A DNA stretch of 64,000 bases from Bacteroidetes bacterium MED-G17 (GCA_002457675.1 NTKK01000002.1:124001-188000), one strand, 5' to 3'; numbered from the stretch's first letter, positions 7,981 through 16,847 are shown. The notes: generated by a model not told the origin, from the letters alone. Made by a program: numbers and translations.

Positions 7981-9605
7981 TTGATGATGTATAGTGCTTG
8001 GTGTTCGGTTTTTTTCTTGCCTACAGGATTAACTAAAAACAGGTACAAATGGTAAACGCCTGCTGGATATTCATGAGCGTAAAAGTTGGGCTCGCTTAGG
8101 GTAAAGTCACTGATTAGTTGTCCCCACCTGTTGTATACTTTTCCTCTACTTTTTACAAGGTCAATATTTGGACCATAGAAAACCAGTTTGTTGTTTTGGC
8201 TGTGTGCGTTTAAGCTATTTGGATAAAAGACCGTAAAAGGGGCAAGGTTACTTATCCGGTTGGAGTAGCTGGATAGGGTTCCATTGTTTTGTTTTACTCT
8301 GTAAAGTCGCGTGTTTGTTTCTATGAGGTTTTTTGTGTTTTCGTTCAAAACAAGCATATTGTTCCACGTGAAACCTTCTTGAAATTGCAGATAGCTTTGT
8401 TCAATGCTTTGCCACCCAACATAGTCATCCCATTTTAATTGTTGCCCGTCGACGGTAAGTAAAATGTTTTGGTGTATTTTGGAAATACCAGTTAATTCAT
8501 CGCAATTGTTGTAGCTGACCAGTTGAAATAAATTTTTTCTCAAGCCAATATTCTCATCTATAAAATACAAGACAGAATCTGTGTAGATATTTTCTCCAGT
8601 AGCAACTGCTTGACTATTGATGTTGAGTTTCCAATAAGCATCATGTTGAAGTGTTAATTTGCCCAATTCAATAAGTACAGAATCATTGCTTACGGTGCTG
8701 ACGCGCAGTATTAGGGGTTTTTGAGGCTTGCGTAGATTTTTGGTTTCTAACTGTATAATGTTTGAACTTGAGCTTATCAGCGCGGATGGTTTATAAGACC
8801 TTAGGCGTGCACGAATGGTTTTTCCCCTAGGAAAGTTTTCAAGCAATAGCGAGTTTTGCTGACCATCCAAGACTTGGTAAGTATAAAAGATGCCGTTACC
8901 TGTGTCCAAAAGAATGTTTTGCTTGCCAATAGGCCAGCCCTCATACAAACTCCATGACAACTGAATATTTTCTTCGCACCCTTTAACGATGCCATTAAGC
9001 TTGGTCGCTTTATGAGGTGTGCTGATCGGCGCAAAAAGCTTGCAACTGTCATAAGGTGCCAAGCCTATGTAGGCATAAAGATTGCGTTTCAAAAGAGCAA
9101 AGGTGCTTAGTGTATTGAATATAGAGTCATTAATTCCCCCTGTATTCTTATACAGCCGATAACCCCATGCATCAGCATCTTTGCTTTTTTGCCAACCTAC
9201 CATCAACTGGTTCTGAGGGCTAATACTTACTGAATCAATTCCCATTAAAGAAGGCCTTAATAAGTCCATCTTGATGGTGTCAGAATAAAAAGATAGATCC
9301 CCCGAGCAATCAGATGAAGTTTTTATAAAAAATGACCAGCTTGGGTCAAAGTCGGAAATTTTGAAAGTGTAAGCTTCAACGCCAAACAAAAAGATCTCAC
9401 CATAAACAGCATAAGGATTATTGAGCTTTCTGCCGAAAATTTCATGTTTTGTTAAGCTTCCACAATCGTCAGGACTACTTTTCCATGAGAGACTAACTGT
9501 AGAATCAGAGGTGTTCAGGCAAACATTAAGCAGATTAACGGGCTTGTTTACGCCAAACATCTGATAAGCAGAGAATAATAAACTTATAAAAACAAGTTGT
9601 TTCAA
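7977..9605 (-). CDS. exported protein with type IX secretion type B sorting domain
   Basis: A 542-residue protein: N-terminal signal peptide (VFISLLFSAYQMFG), a middle made of beta-sandwich repeats that look fibronectin-type-III-like (a SLSWKSSPD segment early on), and a C-terminal CHU_C/gliding-motility-associated domain. That domain has the typical FTVFYPNSLNAHSQNNK, YNRWGQLI and AGVYHLYLF pattern, so the protein should be exported by the type IX system and attached to the cell surface. Start is TTG at 9605, immediately preceded by an in-frame TAA, so no longer reading is possible. It is the first gene of the operon with ybeY, mnmG and the Ig-like lipoprotein. The ligand or role is unknown. 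Confidence 0.85.
   Translation of the reverse strand: MKQLVFISLLFSAYQMFGVNKPVNLLNVCLNTSDSTVSLSWKSSPDDCGSLTKHEIFGRKLNNPYAVYGEIFLFGVEAYTFKISDFDPSWSFFIKTSSDCSGDLSFYSDTIKMDLLRPSLMGIDSVSISPQNQLMVGWQKSKDADAWGYRLYKNTGGINDSIFNTLSTFALLKRNLYAYIGLAPYDSCKLFAPISTPHKATKLNGIVKGCEENIQLSWSLYEGWPIGKQNILLDTGNGIFYTYQVLDGQQNSLLLENFPRGKTIRARLRSYKPSALISSSSNIIQLETKNLRKPQKPLILRVSTVSNDSVLIELGKLTLQHDAYWKLNINSQAVATGENIYTDSVLYFIDENIGLRKNLFQLVSYNNCDELTGISKIHQNILLTVDGQQLKWDDYVGWQSIEQSYLQFQEGFTWNNMLVLNENTKNLIETNTRLYRVKQNNGTLSSYSNRISNLAPFTVFYPNSLNAHSQNNKLVFYGPNIDLVKSRGKVYNRWGQLISDFTLSEPNFYAHEYPAGVYHLYLFLVNPVGKKKTEHQALYIIK
8360..8375. other. near-perfect parS (ParB-binding) site inside a coding region
   Basis: TGTTCCACGTGAAACC matches the B. 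subtilis parS site TGTTCCACGTGAAACA at 15 of 16 positions, and the general consensus TGTTNCACGTGAAACA at all but the last base. It is embedded in the 7977..9605 gene, where it codes for GFTWNN on the minus strand. The parS-like palindrome at 7604-7620 lies 740 bases away. Chromosomal parS sites usually cluster near the replication origin. Confidence 0.75.
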
Positions 9606-9650
9606 TTAAGAATTTAACGAATTTCGAAGCGTTATTGTTACAAAATAAAA

Positions 9651-10406
9651 TTGAAAAAAAATAACAAGGTCAAGCAAACAAAAACTGAACCTAATTTCAG
9701 ATTAAATCAATTTATTGCAAAAAGCGGTTTGTGTTCGAGAAGAAAGGCGGATGAGCTCATAAAAAGCGGGTCTGTAAAGGTAAATGGCAAAATGGTTGTT
9801 GATATGGGCATTCGAGTTGGACTAAAGGACCGAGTTGAACTTGGTGGGAAAGTGCTTAAACCCGTTCAAGAAAAGGAATACTTTATATTAAACAAGCCAA
9901 AGAACACTATTACTTCTGTAAACGATGATAAAGGAAGAAAAACGGTTATGGAAATATTCTCTAAAGAGATGGATATCAGAGGATTGTACCCTGTGGGTCG
10001 GCTTGACAGGAACACGTCCGGTGTGTTGTTGATTACCAACGATGGTGAAATAACCAATAAACTTATTCATCCGTCTTTTAAGGTAAAGAAAATTTATAAG
10101 GTTACATTAGATAAACCTATTGAAGGGATACATTTTGAACAAGTTACAAAGGGAGTAGATTTAGAAGATGGCGTTTTTTCTTTCGATAAGGCGGCGATAC
10201 TTAATGATACAAAAACGGTGCTCGGTGTTGAGTTACACAGTGGGAAAAATAGAATTGTGCGAAGAACTTTTGAAATGCTTGGATATTCGGTAAAACAATT
10301 GGATCGTGTTTTCTTCGCAGGTTTAGACAAAAAGGGACTAAGGCCGGGTCAATTTAGAAAATTGAGGAAAAAGGAGATATTAGCGCTTAAAACCATTAAA
10401 AAATGA
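9651..10406 (+). CDS. rluB: 23S rRNA pseudouridine synthase, RluB/RsuA family
   Basis: It converts a specific uridine of rRNA (probably in 23S helix 80-93, as RluB does) to pseudouridine. An N-terminal S4 RNA-binding domain (LNQFIAKSGLCSRRKADELI, residues about 18-65) is followed by the synthase domain. Its catalytic Asp lies in GRLDRNTSGVLLITNDG near residue 125. The start is TTG at 9651; there is no ATG in frame before the S4 domain. It diverges from the T9SS gene across only 45 bases, so the two promoters must overlap. The exact target cannot be told from sequence; RsuA or RluE-type specificity is possible. Confidence 0.85.
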   Translation: MKKNNKVKQTKTEPNFRLNQFIAKSGLCSRRKADELIKSGSVKVNGKMVVDMGIRVGLKDRVELGGKVLKPVQEKEYFILNKPKNTITSVNDDKGRKTVMEIFSKEMDIRGLYPVGRLDRNTSGVLLITNDGEITNKLIHPSFKVKKIYKVTLDKPIEGIHFEQVTKGVDLEDGVFSFDKAAILNDTKTVLGVELHSGKNRIVRRTFEMLGYSVKQLDRVFFAGLDKKGLRPGQFRKLRKKEILALKTIKK

Positions 10407-11281
10407 AAAATATTCTAACAATCTGCGCCCTATATTTGGTTGTTTCATCTTGTGATGAAACACCCCCACCCATAGATTATGGCACTGGAGGGGTTCAATT
10501 GGCCGATACAACGTATGTATTAGGAAATACACAAAGATCAGACGCCCAAGAAAAAGGCATTTTAATTGAGGAGTTTTCGGGTGTCAAATGTGTTAATTGT
10601 CCCGCAGCGCATGAAGAGGCAAAAAGAATTATTGATGAAAACCCAGAAGCTAGGGTTTTTGTGGCCACGCTTCACCCGCTATCAATTGCAAACCAAACCT
10701 CGGCTTTTGAGGGAGAGCAACACCTGAGCAATGAGTTTTCTGAGAACATCATGAATTATATTTTGGGTAAACCAGATGGTATACCAGCTGGTTCAGTCGA
10801 TCGATATATTTTTCAAGGACAAACTAAGCGGATTGCCTTGGGTTTTTCGAGTTGGGGAAATTTTGTAAAAGAACGATTGAATTTGACGACTCCAATCAAC
10901 ATCAAATCAGTATACACCATTGACACGACTAACCAAAGTATTGTCGTAAAAAGTGAATTTGAGTGTACAGAAGCAGTAGAAGGAACTTTGTACTATACTG
11001 TTCATCTTTTGGAAAATAAAATTATCCAAAAACAAAAAGACAACAGTCAGACAATCAACGATTATGAGCACAACCACGTTTTGAGAAAGACACTTACCTT
11101 TTACAGCGGTGATAAACTCTATCAAAGCCCCGAAATAGGACGATTTGTGCGAAAAGATTTTTCTTCAAACTATGATGTAATTTGGAACCCAGGGAATTTT
11201 GAAGTATTGGTGCTTGTACACAAGAAGAAGGGCAATGATTGGGAAATACTTCACGTTGTAGAATCTCAGCTTGAACAATAA
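10403..11281 (+). CDS. Omp28-like lipoprotein with thioredoxin-type CxxC
   Basis: A 292-residue lipoprotein with lipobox VSSC near residue 17. After a short linker comes a thioredoxin-like fold with the redox motif KCVNCPAAHEEA (near residue 70), as in the Omp28 family of Bacteroidota outer-membrane-associated proteins. The second half is beta-rich. It overlaps rluB by four bases (ATGA) and xerD by 11, so these form one operon. The redox partner is unknown. Confidence 0.75.
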   Translation: MKNILTICALYLVVSSCDETPPPIDYGTGGVQLADTTYVLGNTQRSDAQEKGILIEEFSGVKCVNCPAAHEEAKRIIDENPEARVFVATLHPLSIANQTSAFEGEQHLSNEFSENIMNYILGKPDGIPAGSVDRYIFQGQTKRIALGFSSWGNFVKERLNLTTPINIKSVYTIDTTNQSIVVKSEFECTEAVEGTLYYTVHLLENKIIQKQKDNSQTINDYEHNHVLRKTLTFYSGDKLYQSPEIGRFVRKDFSSNYDVIWNPGNFEVLVLVHKKKGNDWEILHVVESQLEQ

Positions 11282-12185
11282 AAAAATAGCATATTTTCAG
11301 GCCTACAAGGAACATCTTCATTTTGAGCGAGGGCTCGCATCCAACACAAGTTCTGCATATATAAAAGATGTAGAGAAGTTTCACCAGTATATGGAGCAGC
11401 AGCAATTAAGTATAAGTAAAACGGATCTGCAAGTGGTTCAAAGTTTTATTGTCTATTTGGCTGACTTATATATTGGTGCAAGGTCCATTAATAGAATTGT
11501 ATCAGGTGTTATTGGTTACCTAAACTTTGTTTCAGAGATTTCAGATTTGCCCAATATTTCATTCGATCTCTTGGATCGTCCCAAAATGGGAAAAAGATTG
11601 CCAGAATCATTGAGCAACAAACAAATAAATAAGATTATTTCATGTGTTGACTTAAGTTCCAACTTTGGACATAGGGACAAGGCTATACTAGAAACGCTTT
11701 ACAATACAGGGGTGCGGATATCTGAATTGACTTCTCTGAAGGAAGATGATTTGTTCGAAAAAGAAGGTTTGCTGAAAGTAACAGGCAAGGGCAACAAGCA
11801 ACGCATAGTCCCTATTGGAAGCAATGTGGTGCAGTCTATTGGTTATCAAAGGCATGTTCGAATCGAAAAGAATCAAAAATTCAATAAAAGACTAAACCCC
11901 ATGTTTGCTAACAAATTCGGCAATCCTATCAGCAGAAATTACTTGTTTTCTCGACTGAAAAGCTTGGCAAAAGCTGCGGGAATTGAACAAGCTGTGAGTC
12001 CACATGTCTTTAGACATTCTTTTGCAACCGCTTTACTTGAAGGTGGTGCGGATTTAAGATCAATTCAGAGTATGTTGGGGCACGTATCCATCAGTACAAC
12101 CGAGATGTACTTGCACACAAATACGGAACAACTTAGACTGGTCATGGAAAAATATTTTCCAAAGTCTTTAGCCAATATTGGCTAG
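11271..12185 (+). CDS. xerD: tyrosine recombinase XerC/XerD
   Basis: A site-specific recombinase that resolves chromosome dimers at dif. The N-terminal SAM-like core-binding domain (about 1-95) is followed by the catalytic domain. All catalytic residues are visible: Arg in TGVRISEL, Lys in VTGKGNKQRIVP, HxxR in SPHVFRHSF, His in LGHVSISTTEMY and Tyr in the same block. Its length of 304 aa matches Xer proteins rather than integrases of mobile elements, and no attachment sites flank it. The start is TTG at 11271, inside the end of the previous gene. XerC or XerD cannot be separated by eye. The stop overlaps convergently with psd by 18 bases. Confidence 0.88.
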   Translation: MNNKKIAYFQAYKEHLHFERGLASNTSSAYIKDVEKFHQYMEQQQLSISKTDLQVVQSFIVYLADLYIGARSINRIVSGVIGYLNFVSEISDLPNISFDLLDRPKMGKRLPESLSNKQINKIISCVDLSSNFGHRDKAILETLYNTGVRISELTSLKEDDLFEKEGLLKVTGKGNKQRIVPIGSNVVQSIGYQRHVRIEKNQKFNKRLNPMFANKFGNPISRNYLFSRLKSLAKAAGIEQAVSPHVFRHSFATALLEGGADLRSIQSMLGHVSISTTEMYLHTNTEQLRLVMEKYFPKSLANIG

Positions 12186-12824
12186 TGTGCTAATGCCACC
12201 TTTTACTTTTTGTCCAAGCGAACAATCTACTTTGAAGCTACTTGGCAAAAAGACATCGAGCCGGCTGCCAAAGAGAATAAAACCCATTTCGTCTCCCTGT
12301 TTTAGCTGTTCTCCAACTTTGCAAAAAGTTCTGATTCTTTTCGCTACAGCGCCAGCAATTTGTTTGAAATCAACTCTCGACTCTTCAGTTTGTACACAGA
12401 TTAGACAATGCTCATTAAGCTCGCTACTTTTTGGACGAAAGGCAGGTAAAAATTTTCCCGGCGTATGTTGAACTTTAATGATCTTACCAGAAACAGGCAT
12501 TTTATTTACATGTACATTATAGAGATGCATAAATATAGAAATTTGAATCGCTTGGGCACCTTCACCAAAAGCAGGATAATCAACTTTTTCTATAATTACC
12601 ACCTTGCCGTCGCAAGGACTCAAAACCTTACTTTGATCATTCTTGATTGTCCTATTGGGGACGCGAAAGAAAACCGTGAAAAAACCTATAGAAAGCACAT
12701 ATGTTGCACTTAATAGAATAAAGCTTGTCGAAAATTTCTGAACTGGAAAAATAAGCAGGAGAAAAATAGAATAAAATATTGTACTGAAAACAAAGAATTT
12801 ACGACCCTCTCTATGTATTGACAC
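12168..12824 (-). CDS. psd: phosphatidylserine decarboxylase, short (PSD-A) type
   Basis: It makes phosphatidylethanolamine from phosphatidylserine with a self-generated pyruvoyl group. Two hydrophobic segments at the N-terminus (about 10-55) anchor it. The middle has SPCDGKVV and FMHLYNVHVNKMPVSGK. The self-cleavage site is the FGSR near residue 184, where the Ser becomes pyruvoyl. The length of 218 aa fits the short class. Start is GTG at 12824, one base after the glutamate dehydrogenase stop. Together with cdsA (14169) and pssA (30163) the PE route is complete in this window. Confidence 0.93.
   Translation of the reverse strand: MSIHREGRKFFVFSTIFYSIFLLLIFPVQKFSTSFILLSATYVLSIGFFTVFFRVPNRTIKNDQSKVLSPCDGKVVIIEKVDYPAFGEGAQAIQISIFMHLYNVHVNKMPVSGKIIKVQHTPGKFLPAFRPKSSELNEHCLICVQTEESRVDFKQIAGAVAKRIRTFCKVGEQLKQGDEMGFILFGSRLDVFLPSSFKVDCSLGQKVKGGISTLANIG
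12169..12184. repeat. perfect 16-bp palindrome shared by the ends of xerD and psd
   Basis: TAGCCAATATTGGCTA is its own reverse complement. Extended by one codon frame on each strand it gives the codons L-A-N-I-G-stop both ways, so XerD ends SLANIG and Psd ends TLANIG. The convergent genes overlap by 18 bases here. It could form a short hairpin, but no T-run follows, so a terminator role is not supported. Confidence 0.9.
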
Positions 12825-12825
12825 T

Positions 12826-14103
12826 TTAAAAAATACCTCTTAACTTTTTGGTTTGAGCCACTTTGTCTATGGCAAGTATGTACGCAGCAGTTCTTAAAGA
12901 AACATTGTATCTTTTTGAAACTTGCCAAACTTGCTCAAAAGCTTGTTTCATGATTCTATCTGCACGTCGATTAACGCGTTCCTCTGTCCAGAAATAGCCA
13001 ATTTGGTTTTGAACCCATTCAAAATAACTTACAGTAACACCGCCGGCATTTGCCAATATATCTGGAACTACAACGACATTGTTTTTGGTCAAAATATCGT
13101 CGGCCTTATGAGCTGTTGGTCCGTTGGCACCTTCAACGATCAATTTTGCTCTAATATCATTAGCGTTTTTTTCGGTAATTTGATCTTCCAAGGCAGCTGG
13201 TACCAAAATATCAACGTCTAATGTTAGCAATTCTTCATTACCAATCTTATCGGCTTGTAAACCTTCTAAGGTTCCGTTATTTTTATTGATATATTCAATT
13301 ACTTCTGGAATGTTGAAACCATCTTTTTTATAATAACCGCCACTAATGTCGCTGATAGCAACAATTTTTACGCCTTGTTGACCAATAAGCTTAGCTGAAA
13401 TAGAACCAACATTGCCAAAACCTTGAACGGCACACGTTGAAGAAGTTGGGTTTATTTTTAATTTGCCCATTGCGGTTCTTGTACTGACCATTACACCCCT
13501 TCCGGTTGCTTCAAATCTTCCCTCCGAACCACCCAAAACCTTTGGTTTTCCTGTAACAACCCCGGGAGTAGATTGACCCTTAACTTTAGAATACTCATCC
13601 ATTATCCAAGCCATTACCTGCGCATTGGTGCCCATATCTGGTGCAGGAATGTCTTTATCGGGTCCAAAAACATCTTGCATGGCATTTGTATATGCACGGG
13701 TAAGTCGTTCCAATTCTCCTGAACTCATCTCCCGAGGATCACACTTAATACCACCTTTTGCACCACCATAAGGTATCCCCACTACAGCACATTTCCATGT
13801 CATCCAAGCGGCTAGCGCTTTTACCTCTTGGCTGTTCACCAAATGGGAATAGCGAATTCCGCCTTTAGAAGGACCCAAAAGAGCAGAGTGAATAACTCTG
13901 AAAGCCTGAAAAACCTTAATGCTTCCATCATCCATAGTGATGGTTAGGTTTGCCTCAAATGATTTTTCAGGAAACTTTAATGCGTTGTAAATACCAGAAT
14001 CTAAGCCAAGAATATCGGCTGCTTCATCAAATCTTTCCATCATTGACTCTAAGGGGTTCAGAGCGTCTTTAATGGGAGCTGGTTCTTTATATTTCGAACT
14101 CAT
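12826..14103 (-). CDS. gdhA: glutamate dehydrogenase (Glu/Leu/Phe/Val family)
   Basis: It interconverts glutamate and 2-oxoglutarate plus ammonia. The catalytic block PYGGAKGGIKCDPREMS (near residues 115-130) contains the active Lys. The Rossmann part has VQGFGNVGSISAKL, and AANGPT and NAGGVTVSYFEW mark the C-terminal half. The length of 425 aa and the overall pattern fit the hexameric NAD-type enzymes of the RocG/GudB group, so it may be mainly catabolic. ATG start at 14103. psd follows after one base. A related Leu dehydrogenase function is less likely given length and motifs. Confidence 0.9.
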   Translation of the reverse strand: MSSKYKEPAPIKDALNPLESMMERFDEAADILGLDSGIYNALKFPEKSFEANLTITMDDGSIKVFQAFRVIHSALLGPSKGGIRYSHLVNSQEVKALAAWMTWKCAVVGIPYGGAKGGIKCDPREMSSGELERLTRAYTNAMQDVFGPDKDIPAPDMGTNAQVMAWIMDEYSKVKGQSTPGVVTGKPKVLGGSEGRFEATGRGVMVSTRTAMGKLKINPTSSTCAVQGFGNVGSISAKLIGQQGVKIVAISDISGGYYKKDGFNIPEVIEYINKNNGTLEGLQADKIGNEELLTLDVDILVPAALEDQITEKNANDIRAKLIVEGANGPTAHKADDILTKNNVVVVPDILANAGGVTVSYFEWVQNQIGYFWTEERVNRRADRIMKQAFEQVWQVSKRYNVSLRTAAYILAIDKVAQTKKLRGIF

Positions 14104-14119
14104 AGCAAAAAATTTAGGG

Positions 14120-14127
14120 CAAATGTA
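14120..14127 (-). promoter_or_regulatory. -7 box (TACATTTG) of the glutamate dehydrogenase gene
   Basis: On the minus strand TACATTTG fits TAnnTTTG exactly and ends 16 bases before the ATG. No TTG lies at the expected -33 distance, so recognition would rest mainly on the -7 box. Confidence 0.45.
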
Positions 14128-14168
14128 ATTCTAAATTCAACATGGACTTTTATTGAATTTAATTGTAA

Positions 14169-14921
14169 TCAATATGTATAATATGTGGAAGCATATTTTA
14201 TTAGAAAATAAGCAAGATAGGTTAATGTAAAGGAGTCAAAACGGTCGATAAGTCCCCCATGTCCGGGCATAATTTTTCCGCTGTCTTTTAACCCTACTCG
14301 TCTCTTCAGAAATGATATGAACAGATCTCCAGCGCTACCCAAAACAGCAACAATGAGCGTGCACCAAAATGGTTGCTCAAGTAAATAAGTGCAACCCAGT
14401 AAACATACAAGGCCAATGGCATAACCCTCCAAACTTTTATTTGGAGATAGTGTTGGAAATGGTTTAGTTTCCCCAAAAAACTTACCGCCTAAATAGGAAA
14501 AAACATCAAATCCCCAAATCAGGATGAACAGCATGAAGACTTGCTTTTGCTCGTATAAATCTCTTAATTCCACCATTAGAAGAAAAAAGGGAATTGCGAA
14601 GTACAAGCAAAGCAACCAAGGCCGATTTTTTCGGCCCAACAAATTTCCAAACACTGCTAACAAAAACAACAATAGCATAAAAGACATTGCATTGTCTTTT
14701 GGCGTCCAATAAAAAAATGCCAATACAATGCATATAGAAAAAACAATTGTTGTACTTAGTCGCTCAAACAAACCTACTGCTCTTGAAGAGAAAGAAGCGC
14801 TTTCCCAAAAGGTTATTGCTAGAAAAAACCCAAAAATAAGATAGCTGTACCAATCCGGGTAAAGTAAAGAAGCAAGGCAAAGACCGACAAAAAATAAACC
14901 ACTAATCGCTCTGATAATCAT
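14169..14921 (-). CDS. cdsA: phosphatidate cytidylyltransferase (CDP-diglyceride synthase)
   Basis: It makes CDP-diacylglycerol, the precursor of all phospholipids. The 250-residue protein has about seven hydrophobic segments and carries the complete family signature near its C-terminus: SAGDLFISFLKRR, then KDSG, then MPGHGGLIDRFDS. The ATG start overlaps the end of the CPBP protease gene by 20 bases, so both are co-transcribed. Confidence 0.93.
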   Translation of the reverse strand: MIIRAISGLFFVGLCLASLLYPDWYSYLIFGFFLAITFWESASFSSRAVGLFERLSTTIVFSICIVLAFFYWTPKDNAMSFMLLLFLLAVFGNLLGRKNRPWLLCLYFAIPFFLLMVELRDLYEQKQVFMLFILIWGFDVFSYLGGKFFGETKPFPTLSPNKSLEGYAIGLVCLLGCTYLLEQPFWCTLIVAVLGSAGDLFISFLKRRVGLKDSGKIMPGHGGLIDRFDSFTLTYLAYFLIKYASTYYTY

Positions 14922-15840
14922 GTATATTTTCTGGATAAATTATTTCTTTTTCAGCTTTGTTCATCAGAAAAAGAATGCCAAAAATAGCTAAAAATGAAAC
15001 AGCCGCAAGCAGCGGATTTATATGCACACTTTCTTCGATGTCAGGAATATTAAGCACCTCTTTTTTATTAAAGTAATTTTGTAGAACAGCTAGCGTATTA
15101 TTCATAAAATGAATAGATACTGATGCCCAAATGCTCCTTGAATAATAAGCAACATAACCCAAAATAGCGCCAAGTAACAACATGGGTAAAAATTTTAATG
15201 GTTGAACATGTATAATAGCAAAAAACGCAGCGCTCAACCAAATGCCTAAGTGAAAGTTACCACCAATACCGATAAGTTTTTTCATTGCAAAACCACGAAA
15301 AAAAACTTCTTCAGTTAGCGCAGGAAAAAAAGCCATAAAAACAATGACCAATAAGGTACCAAAACCTTGGTTTTTCTGTAAAACCATCTGATACACACGG
15401 TTGCTTTGCGCTTCTAAACTTTGAACCACTTTACTTAACTCCTCTGGCAATGTTAGCCCTTGGTTTATTTGCAATAAAAAACCTACAGCTCCAGAGCTAA
15501 ACACAAATAAAAGTAAGGAAAGCAATAACTGTTTTTTAATGGGCGCTCTGTTAAGTGTAAGCTCATCCAACCAGGAACGACGAAAAATTTTGGATAGTCC
15601 GAAAGGTGCGAGAACAAACGACAGGGAAGGAATAAAGAGTCCAGACAAAACAAGTGTCCACCATTCTTCTTCCTTTAGTTTGTTTTGGTTACTCAAACTA
15701 GCCAGGGAAACACCTAGGACATTTTCTGAAAAAACCAAGGCCAATTGCGCCAACAGGGCGCTGAGCAAGATCCAAAAGCCGATGCCCATAAGCAATTGTT
15801 GCCAATCGCCAATCCTTTTTGTTTGGTTGTTGTTTGTCAT
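14902..15840 (-). CDS. CPBP-family intramembrane metalloprotease
   Basis: A 312-residue membrane protein of the CAAX/ABI (CPBP) glutamic-type intramembrane protease family. The conserved motifs are EEVFFRGF (two Glu and Arg), FAIIHVQPLKF (His) and HFMNNTLAVLQNYF (His and Asn). About seven to eight transmembrane segments are visible. In bacteria such proteins are linked to immunity against self-made bacteriocins or to membrane-protein turnover; no bacteriocin gene is nearby. ATG at 15840, divergent from dusB with overlapping promoter space. Confidence 0.85.
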   Translation of the reverse strand: MTNNNQTKRIGDWQQLLMGIGFWILLSALLAQLALVFSENVLGVSLASLSNQNKLKEEEWWTLVLSGLFIPSLSFVLAPFGLSKIFRRSWLDELTLNRAPIKKQLLLSLLLFVFSSGAVGFLLQINQGLTLPEELSKVVQSLEAQSNRVYQMVLQKNQGFGTLLVIVFMAFFPALTEEVFFRGFAMKKLIGIGGNFHLGIWLSAAFFAIIHVQPLKFLPMLLLGAILGYVAYYSRSIWASVSIHFMNNTLAVLQNYFNKKEVLNIPDIEESVHINPLLAAVSFLAIFGILFLMNKAEKEIIYPENIHDYQSD

Positions 15841-15850
15841 TGTACTTTTG
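15823..15850 (+). promoter_or_regulatory. Bacteroidota-type promoter of dusB
   Basis: TTG (15823-15825), a 17-base spacer, then TACTTTTG (15843-15850) match TTG-N(17-23)-TAnnTTTG. The dusB ATG follows at 15861, so the leader would be only a few bases long. The -33 part overlaps the first codons of the divergent CPBP gene. Confidence 0.65.
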
Positions 15851-15860
15851 CATCACAAAA

Positions 15861-16847
15861 ATGGTTAAAATAAGGGACATAGACTTAGGTGAAAACCCTT
15901 TGTTATTGGCACCCATGGAAGATGTTAGTGATCCTCCTTTTCGAAAAGTTTGCAAAAACAATGGTGCAGACTTCATGTATACAGAGTTCATTTCTTCCGA
16001 AGGCCTTATTCGTGATGCCCTAAAAAGCACGGAAAAACTAGATATATACGAATACGAAAGGCCAATTGGCATTCAAATATTTGGCTCGGATATAACATCT
16101 ATGAGAGAAGCAACGCACATTGCCACCCAAACAAATCCAAATATCATTGACATCAATTACGGCTGTCCCGTAAAAGCAGTGGCATGCAAGGGGGCTGGCG
16201 CTGCACTTTTGCAAGACATTCCTAAAATGGTAGAAATGACTAAAACCATTGTTGAGTCCACCCATTTACCCGTTACAGTTAAAACAAGATTGGGCTGGGA
16301 TAAGGATTCTATTAAAATAGTTGAAGTTGCTGAACGTTTACAAGATATCGGTATTTATGCCATTTCTATTCATGGACGGACAAGAAAACAGATGTACAAA
16401 GGCGAAGCCGACTGGGAACCAATTGCTGAAGTGAAAAATAACCCACGAATGCACATTCCTGTATTTGGAAATGGTGACATTGACTCACCGGAAAAAGCAC
16501 AAATGGCACTAAATACTTATGGTGTGGATGGGCTTATGATAGGGAGAGCCGCTATTGGAAATCCATGGATTTTTAACCAAATAAAACATTATTTCAAAAC
16601 AGGAAACCATGCAGAAGAACCCAGCATCGAACAAAGAGTGGAGGTATGCAAATTACATTTAAAGGAATCTATAATGTGGAAAGGGGAACGCCGGGGAATT
16701 TTTGAAATGCGTAGACATTACGGCAATTATTTCAAAGGTATCCCAGGGGTTAAGCCTTTTCGCGCAAAGCTTGTTGAAGCAGATAGCGAAGAGCATATAT
16801 TGTTTATTTTAGGAGAACTTCTTTCCTACAGATTGGAAAAGGTGTAA
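15861..16847 (+). CDS. dusB: tRNA-dihydrouridine synthase B
   Basis: An FMN enzyme that reduces uridines in the tRNA D-loop. The TIM-barrel part has APMEDVSDPPFRK near residue 15, the catalytic Cys in NYGCPVKAVACKGAGAALL near residue 87, HGRTRKQMYKG, and the phosphate-binding GNGDI and GLMIGRAAIGNPW blocks. The longest frame begins at 15819, but those extra codons lie inside the promoter. ATG 15861 gives 328 aa, the usual length. Confidence 0.95.
   Translation: MVKIRDIDLGENPLLLAPMEDVSDPPFRKVCKNNGADFMYTEFISSEGLIRDALKSTEKLDIYEYERPIGIQIFGSDITSMREATHIATQTNPNIIDINYGCPVKAVACKGAGAALLQDIPKMVEMTKTIVESTHLPVTVKTRLGWDKDSIKIVEVAERLQDIGIYAISIHGRTRKQMYKGEADWEPIAEVKNNPRMHIPVFGNGDIDSPEKAQMALNTYGVDGLMIGRAAIGNPWIFNQIKHYFKTGNHAEEPSIEQRVEVCKLHLKESIMWKGERRGIFEMRRHYGNYFKGIPGVKPFRAKLVEADSEEHILFILGELLSYRLEKV

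Noticed and set aside
11271-12185. Integrase of a mobile element
   Set aside because: Length and motifs fit XerC/XerD; no tRNA target, direct repeats or cargo genes are next to it.
14902-15840. Bacteriocin immunity system around the CPBP protease
   Set aside because: No small precursor peptide, modification enzyme or ABC exporter is nearby; the gene is coupled to cdsA instead.
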